A DNA stretch of 64,000 bases from contig NZ_SULH01000010.1 of the NCBI RefSeq assembly GCF_007115095.1, forward strand, positions 52,130-116,129, given 5' to 3'. Both the position numbers and the translations under genes were made by a program. Below, piece by piece: positions 19,392 to 26,619 of this stretch. This DNA is from Levilactobacillus enshiensis. Its GTDB lineage: Bacteria; Bacillota; Bacilli; Lactobacillales; Lactobacillaceae. The first letter of the stretch is position 1, and each line of letters starts with the position of its first letter. The notes under the pieces are model-generated. The model was given only the letters and a program-made list of their open reading frames with translations, did not search any database and was not told the DNA's origin.

Positions 19392-20678
19392 ATGAAAAAG
19401 ATGATTATTCATGGCGGCCAACGCCTCACAGGTGAAGTGACGATTGGCGGCGCTAAAAATAGCACAGTAGCATTAATTCCGGCAGCGATTTTAGCTGATA
19501 CACCGGTTCGTTTCGATACGGTACCGGATATTCTTGATGTGCACAACCTAATGTTAATTTTAAAATCAATGAACGTGCGCTCGACGTTTGAAGATGGGGT
19601 CTTAACGATTGACCCCACGGAGATCGTGGAAGCGCCACTCCCGAGTAAGGCCATTAAGAGTCTGCGGGCGTCGTATTATTTTATGGGGTCCTTGTTGGGG
19701 CGGTTCCAACGGGCCACGCTAAGTTTTCCTGGCGGCGACAATATCGGACCACGACCAATCGACCAGCACATTAAGGCGTTCAAGGCCTTAGGTGCTTCGG
19801 TCGAGGAACACGATGGCACGGTACGAATCACGACTGGGCCAGAAGGCTTACACGGCGCACGCATTTTCTTAGATATGGTCTCTGTGGGGGCGACGATCAA
19901 CTCTATCTTGGCGGCTGTGAAGGCAGTCGGCACGACGGTGATTGAAAATGCGGCCAAGGAACCGGAGATCATTGATATTGCGACCTTCCTGAACAACATG
20001 GGCGCGCATGTCCGTGGGGCCGGGACCGACGTGATTCGTATCGAAGGGGTCGCGACGTTGCGGGCCATGAACACCCACACAATTATTCCGGATCGTATCG
20101 AAGCCGGAACTTACTTATCGATGGCGGCTGCCGTGGGGGATGGCGTGGTCCTGAAGAACGTCATTCCAGAACATTTGGAAGCCTTCACCGCAAAAATGAT
20201 TGAAATGGGCGTGCCACTAGAAATCAATGAAGATAGCATTTACGTGCCGCGTGCAGATAACTTAAAGCCCATTCAGATTAAGACGATGCCGTTTCCCGGG
20301 TTTGCTACGGATCTCCAGCAACCAATTACGCCACTGCTGTTCAAGGCGGATGGAAGTAGCGTGGTGATCGATACGATCTATCCCAAACGCATTAAGCACA
20401 TTGCGGAGTTACGAAAGATGGGCGCCAACATTCGTTCTGAGGAGGGCACCATCGTGGTTGATCCAACGACCGATTTGATGGGCTCACAAGTCCAAGCCGG
20501 AGAGATTCGGGCGGGCGCGTCTTTGGTCATCGCTGGCTTGATGGCAGAGGGTGACACGGAGATCAGTCAAGCGGATAATATTCTGCGTGGATATGACCGA
20601 ATTGTAGATAAATTAACGGCATTAAACGCCGACGTCGAAATCGTTGAGGACAGTTTGGTGGAAAATGGCCAAGATTAG
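19392..20678 (+). CDS. murA: UDP-N-acetylglucosamine 1-carboxyvinyltransferase MurA, Cys-to-Asp form
   Basis: MurA adds enolpyruvate from PEP to UDP-GlcNAc, the first committed step of peptidoglycan synthesis. The protein (428 aa) has the N-terminal [17 protein letters not shown] with the catalytic Lys, the active-site loop, and [15 protein letters not shown] near the C-terminus. The loop reads [11 protein letters not shown]: residue 116 is Asp (codon GAC, 19737-19739) where most MurA have the Cys that fosfomycin alkylates. ATG 19392 follows GAGGAAC; longer frames run through the upstream terminator. Its usual companion rpmE2 lies 100 bases downstream. Lactobacilli generally carry two MurA paralogues; this place fits the second. 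Confidence 0.95.
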   Translation: MKKMIIHGGQRLTGEVTIGGAKNSTVALIPAAILADTPVRFDTVPDILDVHNLMLILKSMNVRSTFEDGVLTIDPTEIVEAPLPSKAIKSLRASYYFMGSLLGRFQRATLSFPGGDNIGPRPIDQHIKAFKALGASVEEHDGTVRITTGPEGLHGARIFLDMVSVGATINSILAAVKAVGTTVIENAAKEPEIIDIATFLNNMGAHVRGAGTDVIRIEGVATLRAMNTHTIIPDRIEAGTYLSMAAAVGDGVVLKNVIPEHLEAFTAKMIEMGVPLEINEDSIYVPRADNLKPIQIKTMPFPGFATDLQQPITPLLFKADGSSVVIDTIYPKRIKHIAELRKMGANIRSEEGTIVVDPTTDLMGSQVQAGEIRAGASLVIAGLMAEGDTEISQADNILRGYDRIVDKLTALNADVEIVEDSLVENGQD

Positions 20679-20681
20679 CCA

Positions 20682-20710
20682 TTGCCGCTTATCTTATTTC
20701 ATGTTATAAT
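20682..20710 (+). promoter_or_regulatory. rpmE2 promoter
   Basis: TTGCCG (20682-20687), a 17-base spacer ending in TGT, and TATAAT (20705-20710) form a strong SigA promoter with an extended -10. The -35 begins 3 bases after the murA stop. Confidence 0.85.
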
Positions 20711-20779
20711 TCAACGGTTGACGATTAAAATCAATCTCTGTTCCAGTAAATGGCTCAGGGCAAAGGAGCGTAATACATT

Positions 20780-21031
20780 ATGAAGCAAGGAATTCATCCA
20801 GATTACCACGAAGTTGTGTTCCAAGACTCAAGTACTGGTTTCCAGTTCTTGTCTGGTTCAACGGCAACTTCAGCTGAAACGGTTGAATGGGAAGATGGCA
20901 ACACTTACCCATTGATCCGTGTCGAAATTTCTTCAGATTCCCACCCATTCTACACGGGTAAGCAAAAGTTTACTCAAGCCGATGGTGCTGTGGATCGTTT
21001 CAACAAGAAATACGGCTTATCCAACGACTAA
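20780..21031 (+). CDS. rpmE2: 50S ribosomal protein L31 type B
   Basis: This 83-residue ribosomal protein has the L31 signature [20 protein letters not shown] and the C-terminal [26 protein letters not shown]. It lacks the zinc-binding cysteines of type A L31, as expected of type B (zinc-independent) forms. AAAGGAG 10 bases upstream supports ATG 20780. It has its own promoter just after murA and a strong terminator, so it is probably a single-gene unit. Confidence 0.97.
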   Translation: MKQGIHPDYHEVVFQDSSTGFQFLSGSTATSAETVEWEDGNTYPLIRVEISSDSHPFYTGKQKFTQADGAVDRFNKKYGLSND

Positions 21032-21052
21032 TTATAAAACTTATGATTTGTC

Positions 21053-21090
21053 TGATCCGGTACGGTTTATCCGTTACCGGATTTTTTTAT
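21053..21090 (+). terminator. Terminator after rpmE2
   Basis: ATCCGGTA-CGG pairs with CCG-TTACCGGAT around a TTTAT loop, followed by TTTTTTTA. Confidence 0.9.
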
Positions 21091-21740
21091 TCCTTTTTTT
21101 TGACAAAGCGCTAAATGAAGTTGAATTGACGGGGTGGTTGTCTAAGAAACGCGATGGGGAACGTAGCCGCTGATGCCACACAACTACAGGTGGGCGGGAA
21201 CCATCATGAGGTGAACAGGCGTCAGCTAATAATGCCAATATTAGCTGCTTAATGATGGGAGGGGAGCCAAAGTGAGAACGACTTTTTAAGCTGCGACTTC
21301 TAGTTGGACGGAATATTATAGAAGAAAAGCTGACTAGCGGTCAGTATTCGAAGACATGCAGATGAGAACAGCGTCTCTGACGGGCATGACTGGACGGAAT
21401 ACTTATTCAAGAGTAAGTAATGAGTGAACCACAGAGTGTGGCGCAGCCAATGCAGTCATGGCTAAATTGCTGTTGCTGGCCCTCAATTATTGGGACAATG
21501 GTTATGACTAACAGCTGGTTAACGGGCAATTAGGTTAAAGCAGCAACGGGATGGCGAGCGGACTTGACAAGGTAGATTGCTCTAGTTTGGCGTCTAAACG
21601 TGAGTAGGCATTAGCCGGTGTACTTTCCCGGAGTCCTTAAATTAGGCTGTATTTGGAAGAATTAGCCGGCTTGTGTGGCGGGCTAATCATTCTTGTTTCC
21701 TTTTTGTAAGAAATAGGGTAAACTTCAGGACGAAGAATTA
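21091..21740. other. Structured 650-base gap without a gene
   Basis: No ORF with a ribosome site was seen. Several inverted repeats occur: GCTGATGCC/GGCGTCAGC (21162-21228 approximately), AGCTAATA/TATTAGCT (21226-21249), and a terminator-like AGAATTAGCC/GGCTAAT stem near 21657-21693. TGGACGGAATA occurs twice, near 21304 and 21392. A transcribed small RNA or a decayed gene is possible, but neither can be shown. Confidence 0.45.
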
Positions 21741-21758
21741 AACGGGGAAGTGGAAACC

Positions 21759-22469
21759 ATGGCAGAGAAGCAGCAACCGAAGAAACACCGGTGGCGGTGG
21801 TTCTGGTCGGTAATCTTTTTATTATTAATTGTTATTTCGTTGGGGCTGATTTTCAACGAGCAAATTAAAAACTGGTTGATTTCATCATATCAACCACAGG
21901 TGACACAGAAGTCGGTCAAGAAAAATGAAAAACGAAAAGCTTCCTATGATTTTAGTAAGGTCAAATCCTTGGACTTTTCAACAGTCGCGAAGGCGCGCTG
22001 GAATACAGCAGATATTCATGTGGTGGGGGAAATTCTGATGCCCCAATCACGGATTCACTTGCCAATTGCCAAAGGTCTTAGCAATGAAGTGCTGGCGCTG
22101 ACGGCGGGAACTATGCGTCCAGACCAAAAAATGGGTCAAGGAAACTACCCATTGGCCGGACACCACATGAGTTCACAGACGATTCTATTTAGTCCCCTCT
22201 ATTGGAAGACCCGGGTGGGGCAGCCAATCTATCTGACGAATGCCAAGACAGTCTACGTCTATAAGGTCAGTGTCCGGAAGTTTATCCCGGCAACTGATGT
22301 TCAAGTGGTGGCGCAAACCAAGAAAAAATTGGTTACCTTGATTACGTGTGATGCAACTGGTGCCAATCGATTAATGATCCAGGGGACTTACGTTAAGCAG
22401 ATGGCGTATAAGCATGCACCCCAATCGGTCCAAAAGGGCTTTCACGGAAGCTTTAACAATAAATATTGA
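21759..22469 (+). CDS. srtA: Class A sortase SrtA
   Basis: Sortase A cleaves LPxTG-like signals and links surface proteins to peptidoglycan. The protein (236 aa) has a basic N-terminus, one membrane span (about residues 13-34) and an extracellular sortase fold. Catalytic residues are visible: His135 in AGHHM, Cys197 in TLITC, and Arg204 in GANRLMIQG. ATG 21759 has GGGGAAG 8 bases upstream; GTG 21750 is less likely because it overlaps that site. The next coding gene carries an LPQTSE sorting signal, the form preferred by lactobacillar sortases, which links this enzyme to the surface cluster. Confidence 0.96.
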   Translation: MAEKQQPKKHRWRWFWSVIFLLLIVISLGLIFNEQIKNWLISSYQPQVTQKSVKKNEKRKASYDFSKVKSLDFSTVAKARWNTADIHVVGEILMPQSRIHLPIAKGLSNEVLALTAGTMRPDQKMGQGNYPLAGHHMSSQTILFSPLYWKTRVGQPIYLTNAKTVYVYKVSVRKFIPATDVQVVAQTKKKLVTLITCDATGANRLMIQGTYVKQMAYKHAPQSVQKGFHGSFNNKY

Positions 22470-22870
22470 AGGAAATCCTTCGGAAAATGACGTTTTTTAC
22501 ACAAAAAGTAAAAAATGTTATTTTTTTTGAATTTTTTTTGCTTGTGAAATTCTGAAAGGGTAGATAAATGCCGGATTAGCGCAAATCCCAACGGTTGCAA
22601 GGGCTTACAACAAGTTGTTTTACTCTACTAACGAGTTTCTTAGTGAGCAAACACCCTGTGAACGACTATTAAAAATCGCTTATCAAACGATACTTTAAAA
22701 GTTGGTCTACCAAAATTACTAACTGTTCCAAAACTATTAATGGCTAACAAACGTTGGTGCATAGGCATTTAAACTGTAATAACGTTCATATTGTAAAACG
22801 ATAATTACTGGATAAATGAATTCTACGGGTATCGTTTTTCCCCACACATGATTAATTGTGGACAGAACCG
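22470..22870. other. AT-rich gap between srtA and the surface cluster
   Basis: This stretch has long T-runs (22490-22540) and no supported ORF. The first part may contain the srtA transcription end, but no clean stem was found. The remainder leads into the promoter at 22880. Base composition is lower in G+C than the flanking housekeeping genes. Confidence 0.45.
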
Positions 22871-22878
22871 AAAAACCG

Positions 22879-22890
22879 TGGTACTATAAC
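22879..22890 (+). promoter_or_regulatory. Promoter of the csc-type operon
   Basis: TGG-TACTAT (22879-22887) gives an extended -10 about 110 bases before the first gene; TATAAC at 22885 is an alternative. There is no clear -35. The leader contains a small hairpin ACCAT/ATGGT (22941-22955). Confidence 0.5.
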
Positions 22891-22999
22891 AATGTAATCA
22901 GATGAGAGGTCATCAGATGATTCAAACAAAGCACCATAACAAATGGTACGTTGCGAGTTGGAAGGCCATTAGGATCAAGGATGTGAGGATGGGACAGCG

Positions 23000-23440
23000 A
23001 TGCGATTTAGAAAAATAGGATTGCTGATACTGAGCCTGTTACTCGTCAGTTGGGGAATTCCAATGACTGTTCGGGCTGATGTCCAGCAATCAACTTACTC
23101 GGTAGTGTTAACACCGCCGAAGTCATCATCCGATTCCGGAACATTGGAATCTGGTAATGACGGGGACCTCGTCAATGAGGGGTCTAACAGCGGTACGACA
23201 ACGCCAACGAACGTGAGCAATTCAGGTTCAGGAGCTACCGTAAGTCAGAGCGCTGACAAAGGAACGCCGGCTTCATCAAACCACGGTTTGACCGGACGCT
23301 TACCTCAAACTTCTGAGGAACGCGCAGGTCTAGGGGCCATGGCGGGTATCATTCTAATGTTGTTAGTTTGGATAGGGATTTTAATTAGTAGACGCAAAGA
23401 CAAGGACAATCAAGTTGAGGGAGATAAATATCATGACTAA
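23000..23440 (+). CDS. Small LPQTxE-anchored surface protein, CscD-like
   Basis: This is a 146-residue exported protein with a signal peptide at residues 1-26 (cleavage after VRA). A Ser/Gly/Asn/Thr-rich low-complexity spacer of about 70 residues follows. The sorting signal is LPQTSE (101-106), then a hydrophobic span and a basic tail (SRRKDKD). It should be linked to peptidoglycan by the upstream sortase. In csc clusters such short LPxTG proteins accompany WxL proteins. The final eight bases overlap the next start, implying translational coupling. The ribosome site is modest (GAGGATGGGA). Confidence 0.85.
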   Translation: MRFRKIGLLILSLLLVSWGIPMTVRADVQQSTYSVVLTPPKSSSDSGTLESGNDGDLVNEGSNSGTTTPTNVSNSGSGATVSQSADKGTPASSNHGLTGRLPQTSEERAGLGAMAGIILMLLVWIGILISRRKDKDNQVEGDKYHD

Positions 23441-24125
23441 AAAAACTTTACAATTACTTGCTACTGCTGCACTTGTTGCTGGATTTGGATTCACTACTGT
23501 AACGGCTAACGCTGCTGACACTGCTGACACCACAGCAACTGGTTCTAAGACAACTACTGCCAATGTTAATTTGACACAAAAGAAGGTTGACCCAACTGAC
23601 CCAAGCAATCCTGACACAGCTGGTAACATCAAGTTAACGAAGGCACCATCGTTTGACTTTGGGACTCAGGAATTGGATGGGACTACTTCTAACTTTACTA
23701 AGACGGCTACGCCTACAAGTACGGTTCAAGTTGTTAACCCTGGTGCTCCTTCTGGTTGGAATGTACAAGTTAAGTCCACTGGGCTGAAAACTACTGATGG
23801 AACTGACCTAAAGGGTTCTGACATTGTCTTGACTAATGGTGATGTTACGACCAGTAACAAAGATGCTGCTGGTAACGCTGATAATTCTGGTGCACCAACT
23901 TTCAACAGTGATTCTGTTAAAATTGACTTAAGCAATGGTGCTTACCAACCAGTTGCCACTGCTGCCGCTAATGAAGGTGTTGGTACTTGGGACATGGCAT
24001 TCTCTAACGCAGCACTGAACATCGCTGGTTCTAACGTAGCCGGTGAATACACTGGTAACTTAGTATGGGCTTTGACTAATGCACCTACTGGTATGGCTAC
24101 TGATCCTGCTCCTGTTACGAAGTAA
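23433..24125 (+). CDS. WxL-domain surface protein, CscB-like
   Basis: This is a 230-residue secreted protein. Residues 1-27 are a signal peptide ending TANA. The mature part is almost entirely a WxL domain, which binds peptidoglycan non-covalently. It has the first motif in GWNVQV (near 107), GVGTWDMAFS in the middle, and the C-terminal YTGNLVWALTN, where WAL is the distal WxL. ATG 23433 has GAGGGAG 9 bases before it and overlaps the end of the LPQTxE gene. The WxL domain probably contacts the DUF916 protein encoded two genes downstream. Confidence 0.92.
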   Translation: MTKKTLQLLATAALVAGFGFTTVTANAADTADTTATGSKTTTANVNLTQKKVDPTDPSNPDTAGNIKLTKAPSFDFGTQELDGTTSNFTKTATPTSTVQVVNPGAPSGWNVQVKSTGLKTTDGTDLKGSDIVLTNGDVTTSNKDAAGNADNSGAPTFNSDSVKIDLSNGAYQPVATAAANEGVGTWDMAFSNAALNIAGSNVAGEYTGNLVWALTNAPTGMATDPAPVTK

Positions 24126-24172
24126 GGTATTTGCAATTTAGTTCAGTAGGTTTAAGCTAGGGGGGCTGCGTA

Positions 24173-24868
24173 GTGACTAGATACTTGTTACTAATAGTTG
24201 CTTCGTTAGCTCTGGGAACCGGAATTGTCAGTACGACTCAGGATAATGTAATGGCAGCGACTTCGGAGGGAACCGTTACTTCGAAGTCTTCCGTTACGCT
24301 AAAAGCTGGGAATACGACTAATCCGGTTGCTCCTGTTGATCCGGACGGTTCTGGTGATAAATTTCCGGACGGTGGAGGTACCGGTTCAACCGGCAAGTTG
24401 ACGCTCGACTATGTTTCGGATTTTAAGTTTCAACAACAAGGCATTACCAATGGTCAAATCCTTACGACAGCTACGAATTCCAATGCATTCGTTCAGATAA
24501 GTGATCGACGAGCATCTGGAGCTGGTTGGCAGTTACAATTGGACCCGAGTCAACTGGTGGGTCAGAAGGATTCTTCCACAATTTCTTCGGGAGCGTCAAT
24601 TCAACTTGGAGCGGCGGAGTTCATTGCTTCGGGGCAAAACGTCAGTGCTACCCCGCAAGTTGTTGCAACACCAACACAGCTTATTCCGATTGGAAGTTAC
24701 TCAAAGGTAGCTCAGGCTAATAAGATGGCTGGTGTTGGGACTTGGATTATGAAATTAAATTACAATGCGAGTGAACCAACCAACTTATTAGTTGCTGGTT
24801 CGACCGTGACACAAAAACAGACGTATCAGGGCGTCCTATCATGGTTGCTTTTGGATACGCCACAATAA
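24173..24868 (+). CDS. Second WxL-domain surface protein
   Basis: This is a 231-residue secreted protein with an N-terminal signal peptide (cleavage near NVMAA). A short Pro/Asp/Gly-rich linker (APVDPDGSGDKFPDGGG) resembles the one in other small WxL proteins. The WxL domain then has ASGAGWQLQLDPSQL (first motif WQL) and YQGVLSWLLLD (second motif WLL). It starts at GTG with GGGGGCT upstream. It diverges strongly from the preceding WxL protein, so this is an old pair rather than a recent duplicate. It follows that gene by 47 bases and ends in a terminator. Confidence 0.9.
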   Translation: MTRYLLLIVASLALGTGIVSTTQDNVMAATSEGTVTSKSSVTLKAGNTTNPVAPVDPDGSGDKFPDGGGTGSTGKLTLDYVSDFKFQQQGITNGQILTTATNSNAFVQISDRRASGAGWQLQLDPSQLVGQKDSSTISSGASIQLGAAEFIASGQNVSATPQVVATPTQLIPIGSYSKVAQANKMAGVGTWIMKLNYNASEPTNLLVAGSTVTQKQTYQGVLSWLLLDTPQ

Positions 24869-24882
24869 AGAAACTACAGGGG

Positions 24883-24919
24883 TAGCGGTGGCGACAGTCA
24901 CCGCTATTTTTGTTATAAT
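24883..24919 (+). terminator. Terminator overlapping the next promoter
   Basis: TAGCGGTG (24883-24890) and CACCGCTA (24899-24906) pair perfectly and are followed by TTTTTG. An extended -10 (TGT-TATAAT, 24911-24919) begins at the end of the T-run, so the DUF916 gene can be transcribed independently. Confidence 0.8.
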
Positions 24920-24954
24920 ATGAGTATCATGTTAGAAGTCGGAGGCTGGAAATC

Positions 24955-26016
24955 ATGAAGCGTTATTTGCGATTATTAATGATGCTTGGGGTCATCTTTA
25001 CGTTTGGTGGATTAGCGCAAAGTACGGCCCATGCTGAGGGGGTTGGGTACTCAGTTGCGGCATCGTTACCAAAGAATCAGGACGATAAAAGTGTGACGTA
25101 CTTTGCTTTAAGAGTGAAGCCCAATCAGCAACAGAAGCTAAAAGTAGTCATTACGAATTCAAGTAAGAAAAAGGCCAATTTTGAATATGGTGTTAATCAA
25201 GCCATTACGAACAATAATGGGGTTATTGATTACAGTAATGCTAATCCCAAATTGGATAACTCGTTAAAAGTTGGAATTAAAGACGTTATCGTGGATAAGA
25301 AGGTCCAAAAGATTACTATCCCGGCTAAAACGTCCAAAGTTGTTTCACTCACTTACAAGATGCCAGCCCAAAAAATCAATGGGATGATTCTTGGCGGTTT
25401 TTATGTTCGGAAAATGAACGTAAGTAACGGGCAATCTAGCAAGGGTGTTAACATTAGAAACCAATTTGCTTACGTCATTGGGGTTCGTTTGCGTGAGAGT
25501 AGCGCTTACGTTGGTCCTAACATGAAGTTGAATGACGTTAAGGCTGGCCAGATTAATTCGTATAATCAAGTCCAAGCTAATTTACAAAACCCAGAGCCTG
25601 GTATCATGTCAGATCTGAAGGTTAAGGCTAAAGTTACGAAGCAGGGAGAGTCTAAGACCGTGTTGAGTAATGAGAAAGATAATATGGCGATGGCGCCTAA
25701 CAGTAATTTCAATTATTCAATTCCTTGGGGTGACACGAAGCTTCAAGCTGGGGATTACACGTTAACGCTGGATGCTTCCGCTAAGGGTGGTTACACTTGG
25801 CATTTCGTCAAGAACTTCACCATTACGCAAGCTCAGATCAATTCCTTAAAGAATAAGATCAACACGCCACAACAAAAGAACTACTTCTGGTGGTTCGTGG
25901 CTGGTGGAATTTTGATTCTGCTGTTGATTGCAATCATTGTTTACTTGTTGTTGAAGCGTCGCCGCGATGATGACGATGACTATTATGACGATGACGATGA
26001 TAACGGTAACAATTAA
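24955..26016 (+). CDS. DUF916/DUF3324 membrane protein, CscA-like WxL-interacting protein
   Basis: This 353-residue surface protein is anchored by its C-terminus. Residues 1-26 are a signal peptide (cleavage after AHA). A DUF916 domain (about 30-150) has YFALRVKPNQQQKLKVVITN and TYKMPAQKINGMILGGFYV. A DUF3324 domain (about 160-300) follows. A hydrophobic span lies near 313-335, and the short cytoplasmic tail is basic and then very acidic (RRRDDDDDYYDDDDDNGNN). DUF916 proteins bind peptidoglycan and partner WxL proteins. GGAGGC precedes ATG 24955. A perfect terminator follows, separating it from the lectin-WxL array. Confidence 0.93.
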   Translation: MKRYLRLLMMLGVIFTFGGLAQSTAHAEGVGYSVAASLPKNQDDKSVTYFALRVKPNQQQKLKVVITNSSKKKANFEYGVNQAITNNNGVIDYSNANPKLDNSLKVGIKDVIVDKKVQKITIPAKTSKVVSLTYKMPAQKINGMILGGFYVRKMNVSNGQSSKGVNIRNQFAYVIGVRLRESSAYVGPNMKLNDVKAGQINSYNQVQANLQNPEPGIMSDLKVKAKVTKQGESKTVLSNEKDNMAMAPNSNFNYSIPWGDTKLQAGDYTLTLDASAKGGYTWHFVKNFTITQAQINSLKNKINTPQQKNYFWWFVAGGILILLLIAIIVYLLLKRRRDDDDDYYDDDDDNGNN

Positions 26017-26035
26017 AAATAAATACAAATAAGAT

Positions 26036-26074
26036 TGTGCTCTGCTGGTTGGCTAACCTGCAGGGCACTTTTTG
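26036..26074 (+). terminator. Terminator after the DUF916 gene
   Basis: GTGC-CTGC-GGTT and AACC-GCAG-GCAC pair with matched single-base bulges around GGCT, then TTTTTG. Confidence 0.9.
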
Positions 26075-26084
26075 TTTACGTCAT

Positions 26085-26280
26085 CTAAAAGGTGAAAGCT
26101 AAAATTCAGGTTCCATCTCAGTGTGGGGAAGCATGTACACTGTTAAACTAGGCTAACCTGGGTTCGTCAGGGATTCCGACTGTTGTGGGGACACTTCAGA
26201 CTGGCAGAACACCAGTCTTTTCACGCGCTTTGAAGCCATGAAGAGCATGGGCCGTCAAAGCCGCTCGTGGTCTGGTAAGT
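26085..26280 (+). repeat. Mosaic intergenic repeat, copy before the lectin array
   Basis: It starts CATCTAAAAGGTGAAAGCTA and shares GTCAGGGATTCCGAC, GTGGGGACACTTCAG, GGCAGAACACCAGTCTT and CTTTGAAGCCATGAAGA with the copies near 4110 and 5050. It has a small deletion around GGTTCGTCAGG. Confidence 0.7.
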
Positions 26281-26415
26281 TACGTAATGATGAAAGGGAA
26301 CGGTAGGCGACCAGTGAATCAGGTTAAAATAGTAAAGATTGATAACTAGTTGGTTTTTATAATAAACTATTTCAAAAAATAAGATAAACAGCTGTGATTA
26401 TTGTACATAATATCG

Positions 26416-26523
26416 TATAATAGGTTCAAATAAAGAATGTTTATCTAATGATAGACGAAAACGATGAGAGGCTAGTTGCCTGACTGTTGGTTACATATTT
26501 CTGCTTATGTAACCATAAATTTG
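26416..26523 (+). promoter_or_regulatory. Promoter and leader of lectin-WxL gene 1
   Basis: A perfect -10, TATAAT (26416-26421), lies within CGTATAATAGG, which recurs before gene 2. The leader of about 190 nt contains a 9-bp perfect hairpin, GGTTACATA/TATGTAACC (26499-26523). No clear -35. Confidence 0.55.
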
Positions 26524-26619
26524 ATTGCTGAATGGTGGCCCCTTGTGGCAATGGTTGTGGCAATCAACGACTGAGCCGATGCAAATTTAAAATAGCCTTA
26601 CGTTTAATGGAGGGACTGA

